Shown: positions 16,959 to 26,867, numbered from the stretch's first letter. The stretch: 64,000 nucleotides of DNA from Oscillatoriales cyanobacterium (GCA_004293365.1 RDYN01000027.1:1-64000); one strand, 5' to 3'. Made by a program: numbers and translations. The notes: generated from the sequence alone by a model not told the origin.

Positions 16959-17133
16959 CCACCAATACCAAAGAAACCGGGTTTTTCACTGAGATTAAAG
17001 GTGGGAATGCAGTATTTTCGCAAAAAACCCGGTTTCTGGCCGCTCCTCCATCAATACCAAAGAAACCGGGTTTTTTACTGAAATTCAAGGTGGGAGTGCA
17101 GTATTTTCGCCAAAAACCCGGTTTCTGGCCGCT
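16959..17133. repeat. Two tandem ~85-bp copies containing AAACCGGGTTT hairpins
   Basis: Both copies begin near ACCAATACCAAAGAAACCGG, contain GTGGGA(A/G)TGCAGTATTTTCG and end CCCGGTTTCTGGCCGCTC. Each folds on AGAAACCGGGTTT and AAACCCGGTTTCT. They lie between the KirBac gene and the DUF433 gene and belong to the same palindrome family as 1772-1952. Confidence 0.85.
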
Positions 17134-17150
17134 CGTGCGTAAATTTTGTC

Positions 17151-18071
17151 TCATTCCACAGGCTTCACATCGTGAAACCGAGTATAATCAACCACCCGCC
17201 CGCCATCCGGCGTTCTCGAAATAATATCCACAAACCGCATATTCCACACAATTTCTGACGCTACAAAAGAATGTCGCGCGTGAATAGTTTGCGAAACTGT
17301 GTCGTCAATTCCCGTTAGCGTAATCACAATTTCTGCTTGACATTCGATCAAATCTTTAGCAGTAAGCTGGTACAAAGGACTGTTTTCGTCAATTGCGTGC
17401 ATCACCGTCCAAGTTAATGCAAAAATAGGAGATTGACTCCGCACTAATTGCAAATCGTAAAAACGCCGCATATATTCTCCTTCCGATGTTACTTCGTCGC
17501 GGATCAAAGTAGCTCGCTGCTGCGCTTCTAAAATTTGGTTGAAGCGCTGATTTCCTGCGCGGTACATCAGAGTCGGAACGCCGTTGAAAAAAGTGATTAT
17601 AGCTACGCGGCTGAAGATAACTCTAGCAGTTGGTCGAGAAAATCTCGAAAAAGCCAGTCCCGTCACCATTGCGACTCCCCACAAACCAAAAAGCGCTTGG
17701 ATCGCGACTATAGTATTAGCGTAATCGGTGCGCGGATACATGGCGCCGTAGCCGATTGTCGCCATTGTTTGCACGCTGAAATAAAAGGCATCTTTGAATG
17801 AACCGGGCCGTGCATTAGCAATGCAATCTCCTCCCGCCAAGTAAGCTAAGGCAAATAAAGAATTTGTGAGTACATACGACAGACAAATCAGCATGAAAAA
17901 TTGCGGCCAAGAAAGAATTAGCAGCCTGTGATATAGATCGGCAAAATGCAGGCGAGGTACTCCCAATTTGACAACACCCAAGGTGAATTGTCCTTTGCGA
18001 TTGACTAAACGAGCCTGTGGTGGGCGGTTGCGGTGAATTTTCATTGCGATTTGTAACTGCGGCTGTGTCAA
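17151..18071 (-). CDS. Inward-rectifier potassium channel (KirBac family)
   Basis: A 306-residue membrane channel subunit. A short cytosolic N-terminus with a slide-helix-like segment (FADLYHRLLILSW, 43-55) leads to TM1 (about 56-78). The pore helix follows (91-104), with selectivity filter TIGYG (105-109) and TM2 (about 118-141). The remaining 160 residues fit the cytosolic immunoglobulin-like domain of prokaryotic Kir channels (for example MYRAGNQRFNQILEA, LTWTVMHAIDENSPLY). The complex should be a tetramer in the plasma membrane conducting K+. The frame opens with TTG at 18071; an ATG nine codons in (MKIHRNRP) is an equally possible start, and neither has a strong ribosome binding site. 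Confidence 0.9.
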   Translation of the reverse strand: MTQPQLQIAMKIHRNRPPQARLVNRKGQFTLGVVKLGVPRLHFADLYHRLLILSWPQFFMLICLSYVLTNSLFALAYLAGGDCIANARPGSFKDAFYFSVQTMATIGYGAMYPRTDYANTIVAIQALFGLWGVAMVTGLAFSRFSRPTARVIFSRVAIITFFNGVPTLMYRAGNQRFNQILEAQQRATLIRDEVTSEGEYMRRFYDLQLVRSQSPIFALTWTVMHAIDENSPLYQLTAKDLIECQAEIVITLTGIDDTVSQTIHARHSFVASEIVWNMRFVDIISRTPDGGRVVDYTRFHDVKPVE

Positions 18072-18156
18072 ATTGTAACTATTGCTTGGAGCGGGAAAAC
18101 TTATCCTTTAGACTGATGTCTGATTCTAAAAATTAAGATAACAGCGGAGTTTAAAA

Positions 18157-18477
18157 ATGGTAGAGCTTAACTGGCATGACTATCTGGTTATGGTTTCTTT
18201 TGTGGCTTCTATTGCGGGTCTAGTGCTGCTGGGCGATAAGTGCAACTATTACGGGGCGGACGATCGCACTTTGAGCGAAGAAATCCCGATCAAGATGAGC
18301 TTTACTTACTGGATAGTCTACTGCATCTCTGTTTTCGGGCTGAAACTTCACTTACCAGATGATAGCTGGTTGTTGCTCAGCTTGAAGCTGACGACTGTTC
18401 TTTCTTATTTGTTGACTGCTTCTAGCATACTCAGCCTGCCGCTGCAACGCATGGCTGTCAGACGAGTTGAAGAGTGA
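18157..18477 (+). CDS. Small three-helix membrane protein, unknown function
   Basis: A 106-residue protein with three hydrophobic segments (about 8-26, 48-62 and 70-93). GGAG lies 9 bases before the ATG, supporting the start. It is divergent from the KirBac gene with about 85 bases between them, and is followed by a long repeat cluster. I do not recognise the family. Confidence 0.65.
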   Translation: MVELNWHDYLVMVSFVASIAGLVLLGDKCNYYGADDRTLSEEIPIKMSFTYWIVYCISVFGLKLHLPDDSWLLLSLKLTTVLSYLLTASSILSLPLQRMAVRRVEE

Positions 18478-18481
18478 AAAG

Positions 18482-18833
18482 AACAGGTTTGTAGTGAGGA
18501 CTTCAGTCCTTCCGGTTGGAGTGAAGAAGGACTAAAGTCAGGTTTGCAGTCAGAACTTCAGTCCTTCCGGTTGGAGTGAAGAAGGACTAAAGTCAGGTTT
18601 GCAGTCAGGACTTCAGTCCTTCCGGTTGGAGTGAAGAAGGACTAAAGTCAGGTAAGAAGGACTAAAGTCCTCACTACAAACCTGTCCTTCCGGTTGGAGT
18701 GAAGAAGGACTAAAGTCCTCACTACAAACCTGAGTGAAGAAGGACTAAAGTCAGGTTTGCAGTCAGGACTTCAGTCCTTCCGGTTGGAGTGAAGAAGGAC
18801 TAAAGTCCTCACTACAAACCTATTTGACTTATA
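18482..18833. repeat. Cluster of GGACTTCAGTCCTT hairpin repeats
   Basis: About six imperfect copies of a unit of the form GTTTGTAGTGAGGACTTCAG, CCTTCCGGTTGGAGTGAAG, AAGGACTAAAGTC lie end to end, some in truncated form. Each can fold into a hairpin. No unique spacers and no gene are present. Confidence 0.9.
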
Positions 18834-18848
18834 TTACTGCGATGTTGT

Positions 18849-21116
18849 TTAATTGTTGATGCCAGGAATGCGGACGTAACGCGCCCAAAATGGCTGGGAT
18901 CGATCGCGCTTTAAATTGCCCTTCTGCTCCGGCTTTCCTGTGACTGCCGAAATCTCAGAAAATATCCTCATGCTGCCGCTGATCGAGCCGCTCGCACTTC
19001 GCAGCGGTGCAGTCGAGATAGAGACATCAATTAACGAACCGTCTTTCCGCCGTCGCTTGCAGTGCTTGGCAACTTGCGCTTCCCCTGCCAATTCTGACTG
19101 AAGCATAGCACTAAAATCGAGAATTTCATCGCTAGGGACGATCGGCAAAACCTCCCCCAAAACCTCAGGCTCTTTCCAGCCAAAAATTCGCTCCGCCGCC
19201 GGATTCCACAGCGTCACAGCAGCAGAGGCATCAATGCCGACAACTGCCAGCGGCAAAGTTTTTATTAACTCTTCCAAAAGTTGATTAGTTTCGCACAATT
19301 TAGCCTGTACAAACTTGTGTTCGGTGATGTCCACACAAGCACCGTAAATCCCGACAGCGCGATTAGCCGCTTCATCCCACACAACTTGTCTGCAATCCCA
19401 CAGCCAGCGGATTTCCCCGGATTTTGTCACAATGCGATACTCGCTAACTTCCTTGCGGCTGCCGTCGCGCGACTGCATTTGCTCTTGCAGCATTTCTCGA
19501 TCTTCGGGATGAATGCAGTTGCATTCTGGCCAGCCGGAAGTTGCGATTTCTGATGCAGTATAACCCGTAATCCGCGTAAAAGCTTCGGTCATCCACTCGC
19601 AGGCCCAAGTTTGGTCGGGCAATAAGTTAAAAGAATAGGCAAAATCTGAGGTAATTTGCGATAGAATGCGGTAGCGCGATTCTGATTCCCGCAAAGCTGC
19701 TTCGGCTGCTTTAAGTTCGGTAATATCTCTATTGGTGACTAGAATTGCCTCGATGCAGCCCTCAGCGTTCGCGATCGGGCTAAAGATGTAGCTGCAATAA
19801 TTTTTGCGCCCGGTGCGCGGATTCATAAACTCTGTTTCTGCGGTTACAGTTTGTCCCGTTGCTAGTACATTTTCCCAGCAATTCCTGTGGAGTTCGATCA
19901 GTTGTGGGGACAACCCAATCTCTTCTAAAGTTTTGCCGAAAATGCAGGCCTCCGACAGCCTGGTAAGCTCTAATCCGGCGCGGTTGATATAAGTTAGTCG
20001 CCCTGCGCGATCGAACATCAAAAGCCGATCGGGCGTAGTTGAAAGTACAGTATCGAGCAGCTTCGTTTGCTGTTCTAACTGAGAGTAAATTTTTTCCAGT
20101 GCATTTTCTACTGTTTTGCGCTCTGTAATATCTTGAAAGAATACCGATAAACCTTCTTCCGACGGATAAGCCTCGACTTCAAACCAGATATTTTGCTGCT
20201 CGTAATTCCCTTCAAATTTAACAGCAACGTTACGAGATACCGCCTTGTGAAATTCTTTGAAAAAAATTGTCTTCGCGGTATTGGGCAACTGCTCCCAAAT
20301 ATTTCTTCCTAAAAGTTCTTGTCGTTTTCTGTGCAAGCACTCCTCTGCTTTTGGGTTGATGTAGGTAAACTGCCAATGACGGTCTAGCGTATAAAAGCCA
20401 TCTGTGATATTTTCTAAGATGTTAACGATTTGCTGTTGCGATTTTTCTAAAGCTCCTGCAGAGAGCTTCCGCTCAGTGATGTCGCGGGAATTGATGATGA
20501 TGCCGTTGATGCTGGAATCGTGGAGCAAATTGTTAGCAATTACTTCTAAATACACCCAGTTACCGCTAGCGTGGCGTTTGCGATATTCTAGAGGCGGTGC
20601 AATACCCGGCTGTTTGAGCAATTTAGCAAAATATACTTCCCAAACTGGTAAATCATCTGGGTGCAGTAAATCGCTCTGAAATTTACCGATTATTTGTTCT
20701 GGTTTGTAGCCTAAAATCCGTTCTACTGCAACCGGACTTTGCTCTCGTATCCGCCCGTCTGCTTCAATAATTGTAATTAAATCGGAAGAGTTCCGCAGGA
20801 TAGTTTGCAGTCTGGCTTCTCCTTTTGTCAGTGCCTGAGTCACCTTTTTGTACTGTGCCTGACTTTGCTCTAACTGTGTTTCTAGCTGTCTGATTATCGC
20901 AGCTTGATGTGCAATTTCTGGGTGAAAACTTGATATTTTGTATTTGCCGGGTCGGGATGCTTTGCCATTGTAAAGCGGCTGCAACTCGGCTACCAATTCA
21001 TGTAAAGATGCGGATAAATGGTTGACATTCGTGTTTAAAATCGCCTTTTGCTCTGGAAGCAGTTGCTCGATATGTCCCTGCAACTCGTCCAAATGCTTAA
21101 ATACTTTTTGGATCAT
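18849..21116 (-). CDS. Multi-PAS sensor protein without recognisable output domain
   Basis: The 755-residue protein starts with a helical region (1-85) followed by five PAS/PAC modules at about 100-215, 225-335, 345-465, 475-600 and 610-725. Each PAS ends in a PAC-type NSRDITERK, FFQDITERK, TNRDITELK, CVDITEH or similar. The sequence stops about 30 residues after the last PAS. No histidine kinase, GGDEF, EAL, response regulator or methyl-accepting domain is seen. It may act by protein-protein interaction or be a truncated hybrid kinase. The stop lies next to the repeat cluster at 18482-18833, which may have replaced an output domain. A ligand cannot be predicted. Confidence 0.85.
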   Translation of the reverse strand: MIQKVFKHLDELQGHIEQLLPEQKAILNTNVNHLSASLHELVAELQPLYNGKASRPGKYKISSFHPEIAHQAAIIRQLETQLEQSQAQYKKVTQALTKGEARLQTILRNSSDLITIIEADGRIREQSPVAVERILGYKPEQIIGKFQSDLLHPDDLPVWEVYFAKLLKQPGIAPPLEYRKRHASGNWVYLEVIANNLLHDSSINGIIINSRDITERKLSAGALEKSQQQIVNILENITDGFYTLDRHWQFTYINPKAEECLHRKRQELLGRNIWEQLPNTAKTIFFKEFHKAVSRNVAVKFEGNYEQQNIWFEVEAYPSEEGLSVFFQDITERKTVENALEKIYSQLEQQTKLLDTVLSTTPDRLLMFDRAGRLTYINRAGLELTRLSEACIFGKTLEEIGLSPQLIELHRNCWENVLATGQTVTAETEFMNPRTGRKNYCSYIFSPIANAEGCIEAILVTNRDITELKAAEAALRESESRYRILSQITSDFAYSFNLLPDQTWACEWMTEAFTRITGYTASEIATSGWPECNCIHPEDREMLQEQMQSRDGSRKEVSEYRIVTKSGEIRWLWDCRQVVWDEAANRAVGIYGACVDITEHKFVQAKLCETNQLLEELIKTLPLAVVGIDASAAVTLWNPAAERIFGWKEPEVLGEVLPIVPSDEILDFSAMLQSELAGEAQVAKHCKRRRKDGSLIDVSISTAPLRSASGSISGSMRIFSEISAVTGKPEQKGNLKRDRSQPFWARYVRIPGINN

Positions 21117-21398
21117 TGTAGTAAGTGCTCAAACTTGCGATCGTTAGCTTGTCTATTTACTTTCTACAAGGATAGCAGTTATTTGAGTCAAGTATAAAAA
21201 CACCTGAATTTAAATTCTCACCGCCAGAGCGAGATTTGCGGTGCGAGTTCCCGGAGAGCGACACTGATAGAGAGTGCCAGAAATCTTTAGTAACAAAACA
21301 AATATTTTTCTAAGTAAGATTACTCAAAAGAGTTTTGAATTTTCTATTGTGAGATTGCTTGGTGAGTCGGCGCAGCGCGATTATGAATAAGCTGTTGC

Positions 21399-21545
21399 AC
21401 ATTTAAATTGTATATTCGGGACGCTGCTCAAAGCCATCCCACAAGAGTGTTGAAGTGATTTTTGACATACAATTTAAATGTAGAACTGAGTCCGGCAGGG
21501 GTTTAAACCCCTGCCGAAAGAGCTTAAGTCGGTTAAAACCGACTC
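21399..21545. repeat. Three nested or adjacent inverted repeats
   Basis: ACATTTAAATTGTAT (21399-21413) is inverted at 21467-21481. A perfect 24-bp palindrome CGGCAGGGGTTTAAACCCCTGCCG lies at 21493-21516, and AGTCGGTTAAAACCGACT at 21528-21545. The 470-bp gap between the PAS gene and the next gene holds nothing else that I can recognise. The last hairpins could terminate transcription of the gene at 21589-22923. Confidence 0.75.
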
Positions 21546-21588
21546 TGATATCAAATGCCGTGAGTTCGTCCCCCTCGCGATCGCACAA

Positions 21589-22923
21589 TCAGGATTTAAA
21601 GCCCTTAGAGCTTTTCTTTTTGTCCTGCGGTTTGGACTTTGACTTGTGAACTTCGCCTAAAGCTTCCTGAAATAAGTTGTGCAGGTGCAGGGGAACGCTA
21701 GCAATTTCCGGGAGTTCGGGTTCTAAGGGTTTTTTATACTCTTGCAGCAGGGCATCTAAATCGCGATCGATCTGAAAGTCGGTGCGCTGGAATACTGTTT
21801 GCAAGATTTGTGATAATTTCGCTGGATTAACTTTAGCTAACCGCCGCCAAATCCAGGCATTAATTGCCGGATCTTCTAGATAGCTGCGAACCATTTTCTC
21901 GTAACCGGGAATTGTTGAAAAGTCCTCGGCTGCGAGCATTTCGGTAAACTGGCTGTAGTTAGACAAAAAGGTTTGTCCCCAGCGGGGATGAGAAAGCGCT
22001 GTCACCTTTTCGGCTTTTTTGAAGCGATCGGGCAATTCGACTTTCGGCGTTACCATTTTTGAACTAGCATTGCTGTCGATCGCCACCTCAACTGCTTTAG
22101 TATCGGCGCCTGCTGCTGCGATGGCGACTGCTTTGATTTCTTCTGGATCGATTCCGGCATCTTCAACGATATCCGCGAGAGATTTACTTTGATCGATGCC
22201 GATATCAGCTAAGCGTTTTTTACTCATTACCTCCTGAAATTCGGCCAACTGTTTGTTGAGGTGATATCCCGATAGCGTCACTTCTTCGCTGCCAAAAAAT
22301 TCGGTAAAATCGTCGTGATACTGTTCTACCGACTTCCAAGCTTGCTCTAACAGTTCTGGGGCGTCGCTGTACAGGTTATTTTTGTAATTTTGCTTGAAAT
22401 TGCCGATCGCCACCGCCAACTTCGGCTTACCCAATTTCCCCATCGGAATCGGAGGCCCCGACAGTATCCACGCCTCATCGGTGAGAGGCGCAATCCGAGC
22501 CCGCAAGATTTCTCCTAACTTAAAGCGAGACATTTCTTGCAGAAAATTAGCGCTGTTGGGCTTGACAGAGTAGTGCTTCGCTGTCAGCCAGTTCATCAGT
22601 TCAAAGCTGTCAGGCGAAATTTGAGTAATTTCAAACAAACCGGGGAAGCTTTTTTGGCCCCAACTTTTTAGCAAACTGATCTCGCTCTCGGTTAAATCCG
22701 GCTGACTTTCGACAAAAAGGTCGATCGGCGTTTTGTTTCCGACTTTACCTTCGACTGTAAAACTGTCAATTACCTGATTTTGTTGAGCAATATCGTAGCG
22801 CTCGCCCGTCGAGCGAATTGCGGCAAAAGCTTCCAAAGCTACCGCCAACTCTCCCTCAGCATCCAGCACAAAGTCAATTAAATTTTGCTTGAGTGTCCAA
22901 GCTCTTTCCAACATTGCATCCAC
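21589..22923 (-). CDS. Conserved-looking hypothetical protein, 444 residues
   Basis: I do not recognise a family. The protein is soluble with mixed alpha/beta character, contains a charged lysine-rich C-terminus (KSKSKPQDKKKSSKGFKS) and no signal peptide or membrane segment. Base composition and codon use match the neighbours, and the frame is long and uninterrupted, so it is a real gene. The first codon is GTG at 22921-22923; an ATG three codons later is also possible. It stands alone between repeat-rich gaps. Confidence 0.7.
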   Translation of the reverse strand: MDAMLERAWTLKQNLIDFVLDAEGELAVALEAFAAIRSTGERYDIAQQNQVIDSFTVEGKVGNKTPIDLFVESQPDLTESEISLLKSWGQKSFPGLFEITQISPDSFELMNWLTAKHYSVKPNSANFLQEMSRFKLGEILRARIAPLTDEAWILSGPPIPMGKLGKPKLAVAIGNFKQNYKNNLYSDAPELLEQAWKSVEQYHDDFTEFFGSEEVTLSGYHLNKQLAEFQEVMSKKRLADIGIDQSKSLADIVEDAGIDPEEIKAVAIAAAGADTKAVEVAIDSNASSKMVTPKVELPDRFKKAEKVTALSHPRWGQTFLSNYSQFTEMLAAEDFSTIPGYEKMVRSYLEDPAINAWIWRRLAKVNPAKLSQILQTVFQRTDFQIDRDLDALLQEYKKPLEPELPEIASVPLHLHNLFQEALGEVHKSKSKPQDKKKSSKGFKS

Positions 22924-23078
22924 AAGTTATACCGATTTTGAATGAAAGGATTTAGATTCTTAACAATTATCGGACTTGAAGCAACCGACGCTTTACGCTC
23001 CGGCTGGGATAGAATGGCGCAGATTGCGAAGAATGACCGAAATATGCGATCGATGCCCGATTCCTGAATTAGGGATGA

Positions 23079-23191
23079 GAATTAAATAACTTACACTCTT
23101 GAAAGTGGGATGGGCGGGAGAGCCCGCCCTTTTTGGACGGGCTCTCCCGCCCATCCCACAATAACAATTAAAATTATAAGTTATTTAATTC
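23079..23191. mobile_element. MITE-like element with 15-bp terminal inverted repeats
   Basis: The ends GAATTAAATAACTTA (23079-23093) and TAAGTTATTTAATTC (23177-23191) are perfect inverted repeats. Inside, GTGGGATGGGCGGGAGAGCC pairs with GGCTCTCCCGCCCATCCCAC around a short loop. A relative with similar ends and a similar core (GTGGGATGGGCGGGACGCCC) lies at 36709-36810. The length is about 113 bp with no coding capacity. Confidence 0.8.
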
Positions 23192-23448
23192 GCGCTCCTT
23201 AGTTTAATTTTAAGCCTAAGAGTCAAAAAAAAATGTCCATCTCAAACTCCCTTCTTAATAAGTTTTTTTGCGCCCCCAGCCGGACAACCAACCGTGGAAA
23301 AATCTTGCTGTCTGAAAAAAGCGATTTCAACGCATACTAAAAATACCCCTCCCCGATGTAGAGAAGGGCAGAAAATCCCCAATAACTTTGCTAAACTCGC
23401 GTTGAAAATAGTCTGATATCATGTCCGCTCGATTACCATAAAAAAACA

Positions 23449-23622
23449 GTTCGTAGTGCGGACTTAAGTCCGCAGCATGAGAGCGGACTTAAGTCCGCAC
23501 TACGAACCTTACTTCGTTTGTAGTGCGGACTTAAGTCCGCAGCATGAGAGCTACTTCGTTTGTAGTGCGGACTTAAGTCCGCAGCATGAGAGCGGACTTA
23601 AGTCCGCACTACTAACCTTACT
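23449..23622. repeat. GCGGACTTAAGTCCGC palindromic repeats
   Basis: The perfect palindrome GCGGACTTAAGTCCGC occurs five times, joined by AGCATGAGA and TACGAACCTTACTTCGTTTG segments. The copies alternate orientation, so the block can form a series of hairpins. The rest of the 22924-23791 gap shows no gene. Confidence 0.85.
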
Positions 23623-23791
23623 TATTGTGGTCAATCGATCGCACAGGATATCAGATATCAAGCACAGTCCAAGACGCAAAAACCTGTTTTTTTTTACCAA
23701 AACACTTCGCTGCTGAATGCAGCGCTGGTAAAAAACTCCCGAACGATCGAGTTTATGTGCGTCCAAGACTGAAAAATACTTGCTGGCGCCT

Positions 23792-24313
23792 TTAGCGGCC
23801 GTCTTTGTCAATGTCGCCAGGAACAGCGCGTTCCACCCGATCCCAAGCGTCGCGCGTGGCGTGCTTAGCTTTTTCCCAAGTCACGTTGGACTTACCGCGA
23901 TTTGTTTCGTAATCGCGCTGCAAATCGTTTTCGATCTCATTGAAGCTCTTACCACTACCGCGATAGTGGCTGTACCCCTCATAACCGGTGCGGTATGCAG
24001 GCTGATAGTCCTCGTAAGTTGTGCTGGTGTCCGCGTAAGGACGGGAGCTATAGTTGTTTTGCCAGTAAGCATCTTCTACTGTGGGGTCGATCGACTCTGC
24101 GACACCTTTACCCGCCAAACCGCCGCTAAACGCGCCCACAACAGCACCTACAACAGCTCCTACAGGCCCGCCGATCGCACCGCCGATCGCAGCGCCAGCA
24201 GCACCAGCACTCGCAGCACCGATACCCGTTCCCACAGGATGAGCTCCGGTTTCCCCTGACAGCGGGTCGAGGTTAGCATCAGGTTGCTTCACCGTTTTTA
24301 TGTCATCGCTCAT
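23792..24313 (-). CDS. Glycine-zipper family protein
   Basis: A 173-residue protein. Residues about 26-70 form a glycine-zipper segment (GTGIGAASAGAAGAAIGGAI and GAVVGAVVGAFSGGLAGKG), able to insert in or lie on membranes. The C-terminal half is hydrophilic, with tyrosines and conserved-looking FNEIENDLQRDYETNR and WEKAKHATRDAWDRVE motifs, resembling small stress-associated bacterial proteins. It ends in PGDIDKDGR. AAGG lies upstream of the ATG. The exact role is unknown; envelope or stress function is an inference from this protein class. Confidence 0.75.
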   Translation of the reverse strand: MSDDIKTVKQPDANLDPLSGETGAHPVGTGIGAASAGAAGAAIGGAIGGPVGAVVGAVVGAFSGGLAGKGVAESIDPTVEDAYWQNNYSSRPYADTSTTYEDYQPAYRTGYEGYSHYRGSGKSFNEIENDLQRDYETNRGKSNVTWEKAKHATRDAWDRVERAVPGDIDKDGR

Positions 24314-24486
24314 GATATTTTTTACCTTTTATCTAACTGCAACTTTTCTTAAATGTATCTTTTTCATCCCTATTTATTCATCTTCCTGAGGGATGAATCT
24401 GCTATCCTCCAAAGACGGAGCATCGGCAGGGAGAAACAACTCGGATACAAAAACCAAGGCGTTAAAAACCCTAATTAAACGACGTA

Positions 24487-24705
24487 AGGTGCGCAATGCG
24501 CACCTACATAATTAGTAGATTCAAATGATATCGCGCCAGTCAATAAAAAAGGTTGGTAGTGAGGACTTTAGTCCGCATAAATTACGTTTGACTAAAGTCC
24601 TCACTACCAACAAACTTTGTTGTTGTTATTATTAGAAAGGTTTGTAGTGAGGACTTTAGTCCGCATCAATAACAGGACTAAAGTCCTCACTACAAACCAA
24701 TTTTG
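24487..24705. repeat. Short palindromes in the gap 24314-24810
   Basis: AGGTGCGCAATGCGCACCT lies at about 24488-24506. Two hairpins of the GGACTTTAGTCC family follow at about 24553-24612 and 24642-24700, each flanked by GTTTGTAGTGAGG and its complement. No gene is seen in this stretch of nearly 500 bases. Confidence 0.75.
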
Positions 24706-24810
24706 TTTGGATTGTTAGAGAGGACATGATATGAGTCGCAATCTCTGCTCTTATTTGTCGTCACCCAAGCTGCATATTTAGCAACTTGAGTAAAATAAAA
24801 AATTGTTAAT

Positions 24811-25164
24811 TTATTCCTTGCCCGTGACCTTTTCGAGCAGCTCTTCAGCTTTTTGAACAATGCTTTCTTGCGGGTGCTCTTGCTTGTATTCCTTTAAGCT
24901 TTCATCGTAAACCTTCTCGACCTTGGCAGGATTTTGAGCTGTATTGACGATATCTTCGTAAGCTGCTTGGGGATTGAGATCCTCGAAACTTTCTGCGGGG
25001 TCAGTAATTTTAGCCTCCGGCTGCGCCTGACTGCTGTGTTGACCTGCGTAAGCAGCCTGACTGGGTGCTACCGCTAGACCGGCCAGAACGAGCAAAGCCA
25101 GCGTACATACCAGCAAAATGCTTTGACTCAATGTTTGTCCAAGAGCTTTTAAAACCCGCTTCAT
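24811..25164 (-). CDS. Small secreted protein, unknown function
   Basis: About 117 residues from the ATG at 25162-25164, chosen because AGGAGACG lies 7 bases upstream. The longer frame to 25380 lacks such support. An N-terminal signal peptide is evident: MKRVLKALGQ, a hydrophobic core to about residue 33, then SQAAYA as a likely signal peptidase site. The mature part is acidic and helical, with regularly spaced Gln, Glu and Lys (YEDIVNTAQNPAKVEKVYDE) and ends EELLEKVTGKE. It should be periplasmic or thylakoid-lumenal. I do not recognise the family. Confidence 0.7.
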   Translation of the reverse strand: MKRVLKALGQTLSQSILLVCTLALLVLAGLAVAPSQAAYAGQHSSQAQPEAKITDPAESFEDLNPQAAYEDIVNTAQNPAKVEKVYDESLKEYKQEHPQESIVQKAEELLEKVTGKE

Positions 25165-25550
25165 ATCAACGTCTCCTCGTATTTTGTCGCAAAAATTATC
25201 GTGTTTGTGATCCCGATCGGGCGATCGCGCGTCAAGAACCTTGGTTGAAGCGCCATCTTTGTCGCAGCTACCAAAGAGCGATCGAACAGGGATATTTATC
25301 GTGATGTGCAACATACTAAGCCCCTGCTTGTTACCATTACTTCTACCAAAAGATAGATTAGTTAAACCAGCGGAACTCATCTAGTGTGAGGGGCGATCCC
25401 CTTCCGCAAAAAATTCTATCTAGCGGTTCTCCCATCAATGGCAAACCCTTACTCTTCTTTCCTCTTCCTTCGCGTGCTTCGCGTCTTCGCGGTTCATCAA
25501 AAAAAAGCCCATGCACCAAACATCAAAACTTGCATAAATACCCGATCGAA

Positions 25551-26651
25551 CTACAAGAAAACCTGCTCAATGTTGAGGTTTCGACTCTGCATAGCCCCTT
25601 CAAACAGCTCAGTAGAAAGAGCCTGTTCAACCGACCAAACCCCCGGTTTTGTAAGTTTTCCTTCCAACATCAATTGAGCGATGCTGCCAGTACCGATGCC
25701 CGTAGCAGCGGCAGCATTTGGGTGTACCGCTGTCGATCGCACTTTCGCGGGCTGACCGTTTTTGAAGCCGCTCACTTGCGATCGCACAGCCACGCCCACA
25801 CCGCTAAAATTATTGCTAACAGCCGTCATCCCGTAGCTGACATAGGACAAAAACTCAATGACTGAATTATTTTTCAGCCAGCTATCCGGCCAGTATTTAG
25901 CAACAAACCAGGTAAGGTGATTGTAAAGGTCGGGAGAAGTGCCAAATTTAGTAATCACGCTTTTCACTGGGAAAGTTTCAGGCAAAGTAATTGCTTCCGG
26001 CATATCGAACCAGTAAACGCCTGTTTTGCCGTAGGGTGCGGGAAATTCTATCGTTTCGCGATCGGTGTAGGGTTTAATTTGCTGTAATTTGCCATCAACC
26101 AAAACATCAAAAGGAGTTTGCAAACCTAAAAAAGTAGTACGCATGACGGTAACGCCAGCACCGCCAGAACCGCCGACAACATAACTCAAATGAATGTGTT
26201 CTGCGCTATCTAATTGCTCCACATCTCGGCGCACCATGCTGTTAGAAATTCCCGGAAAAATGCCCGTATTGATAATCGCTGTCACCCCGGCATTTTTAGC
26301 AGTTTCCCGGCAGTCTAAAGCTCGGCGAGTAAAACTGCGGCTGTCGCTGACATCGGTATAATTAACACCTGCTTCGATGCAAGTTTTCAATACGCCGGCA
26401 TCTCGGTAGTGAAAAGGCCCGGCACAGTGAACGATGAGGTTAGAGGATGAAACTGCTTGGCGCAAAGCAGCACTGTCTGCTAAATCTAAAGCTAAATAGC
26501 GCGATCGATCCGGCGGCAACTCTGGTGGAAGAGAGCCATTGGGGTCGCGTCCGGTAATAGTAACTTCGGCGTCGGTGTGGGTAACAAGGTCTTGAGCAAC
26601 GCTGTTGCCAATTCGTCCCCGACCCCCGACAATCAAAACTCGGTTTGTCAT
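25551..26651 (-). CDS. Saccharopine dehydrogenase-like NAD(P)-binding oxidoreductase
   Basis: A 366-residue protein with an N-terminal Rossmann fold: VLIVGGRGRIGNSVAQDL (residues 5-22), then the TITGRDPN strand and a VHCAGPFHYRD motif typical of the saccharopine dehydrogenase-like family. The C-terminal domain has no clear active-site signature, so the substrate is unknown. It may act on lipids or quinones, as some cyanobacterial and plant relatives do, but this is not shown. It stands alone, with a repeat-free gap on its 5' side. Confidence 0.8.
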   Translation of the reverse strand: MTNRVLIVGGRGRIGNSVAQDLVTHTDAEVTITGRDPNGSLPPELPPDRSRYLALDLADSAALRQAVSSSNLIVHCAGPFHYRDAGVLKTCIEAGVNYTDVSDSRSFTRRALDCRETAKNAGVTAIINTGIFPGISNSMVRRDVEQLDSAEHIHLSYVVGGSGGAGVTVMRTTFLGLQTPFDVLVDGKLQQIKPYTDRETIEFPAPYGKTGVYWFDMPEAITLPETFPVKSVITKFGTSPDLYNHLTWFVAKYWPDSWLKNNSVIEFLSYVSYGMTAVSNNFSGVGVAVRSQVSGFKNGQPAKVRSTAVHPNAAAATGIGTGSIAQLMLEGKLTKPGVWSVEQALSTELFEGAMQSRNLNIEQVFL

Positions 26652-26867
26652 CGCTAAAAAATGGGTAACGCTAATATAAGTTTCTCATTATTTAAGGCAT
26701 AATTTCCATCTGCACAAAGGATGAATTTGTGATAATCTTAGGAGAACGTGACGCTCGACCTCAGCGATTATCCCCTGCCGCCAGTCGAACAAATCCTGAG
26801 ATTTCTGATGTTGATGGTTCAACAAGGTTAGCGCAGTGAGTTTTCAAAGAGGAGGAACTGGCCCGTT

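Noticed and set aside
16891-17154. N-terminal extension of the DUF433 protein
   Set aside because: The extra residues are translated palindrome repeats (KPGFF, PGFW), and the internal ATG gives the family length.
18482-18833. Possible CRISPR array
   Set aside because: Units are hairpin repeats placed end to end without unique spacers.
23477-23811. ORFs over the GCGGACTTAAGTCCGC block
   Set aside because: They translate palindromic repeats (SADLSPQHES units) on both strands.
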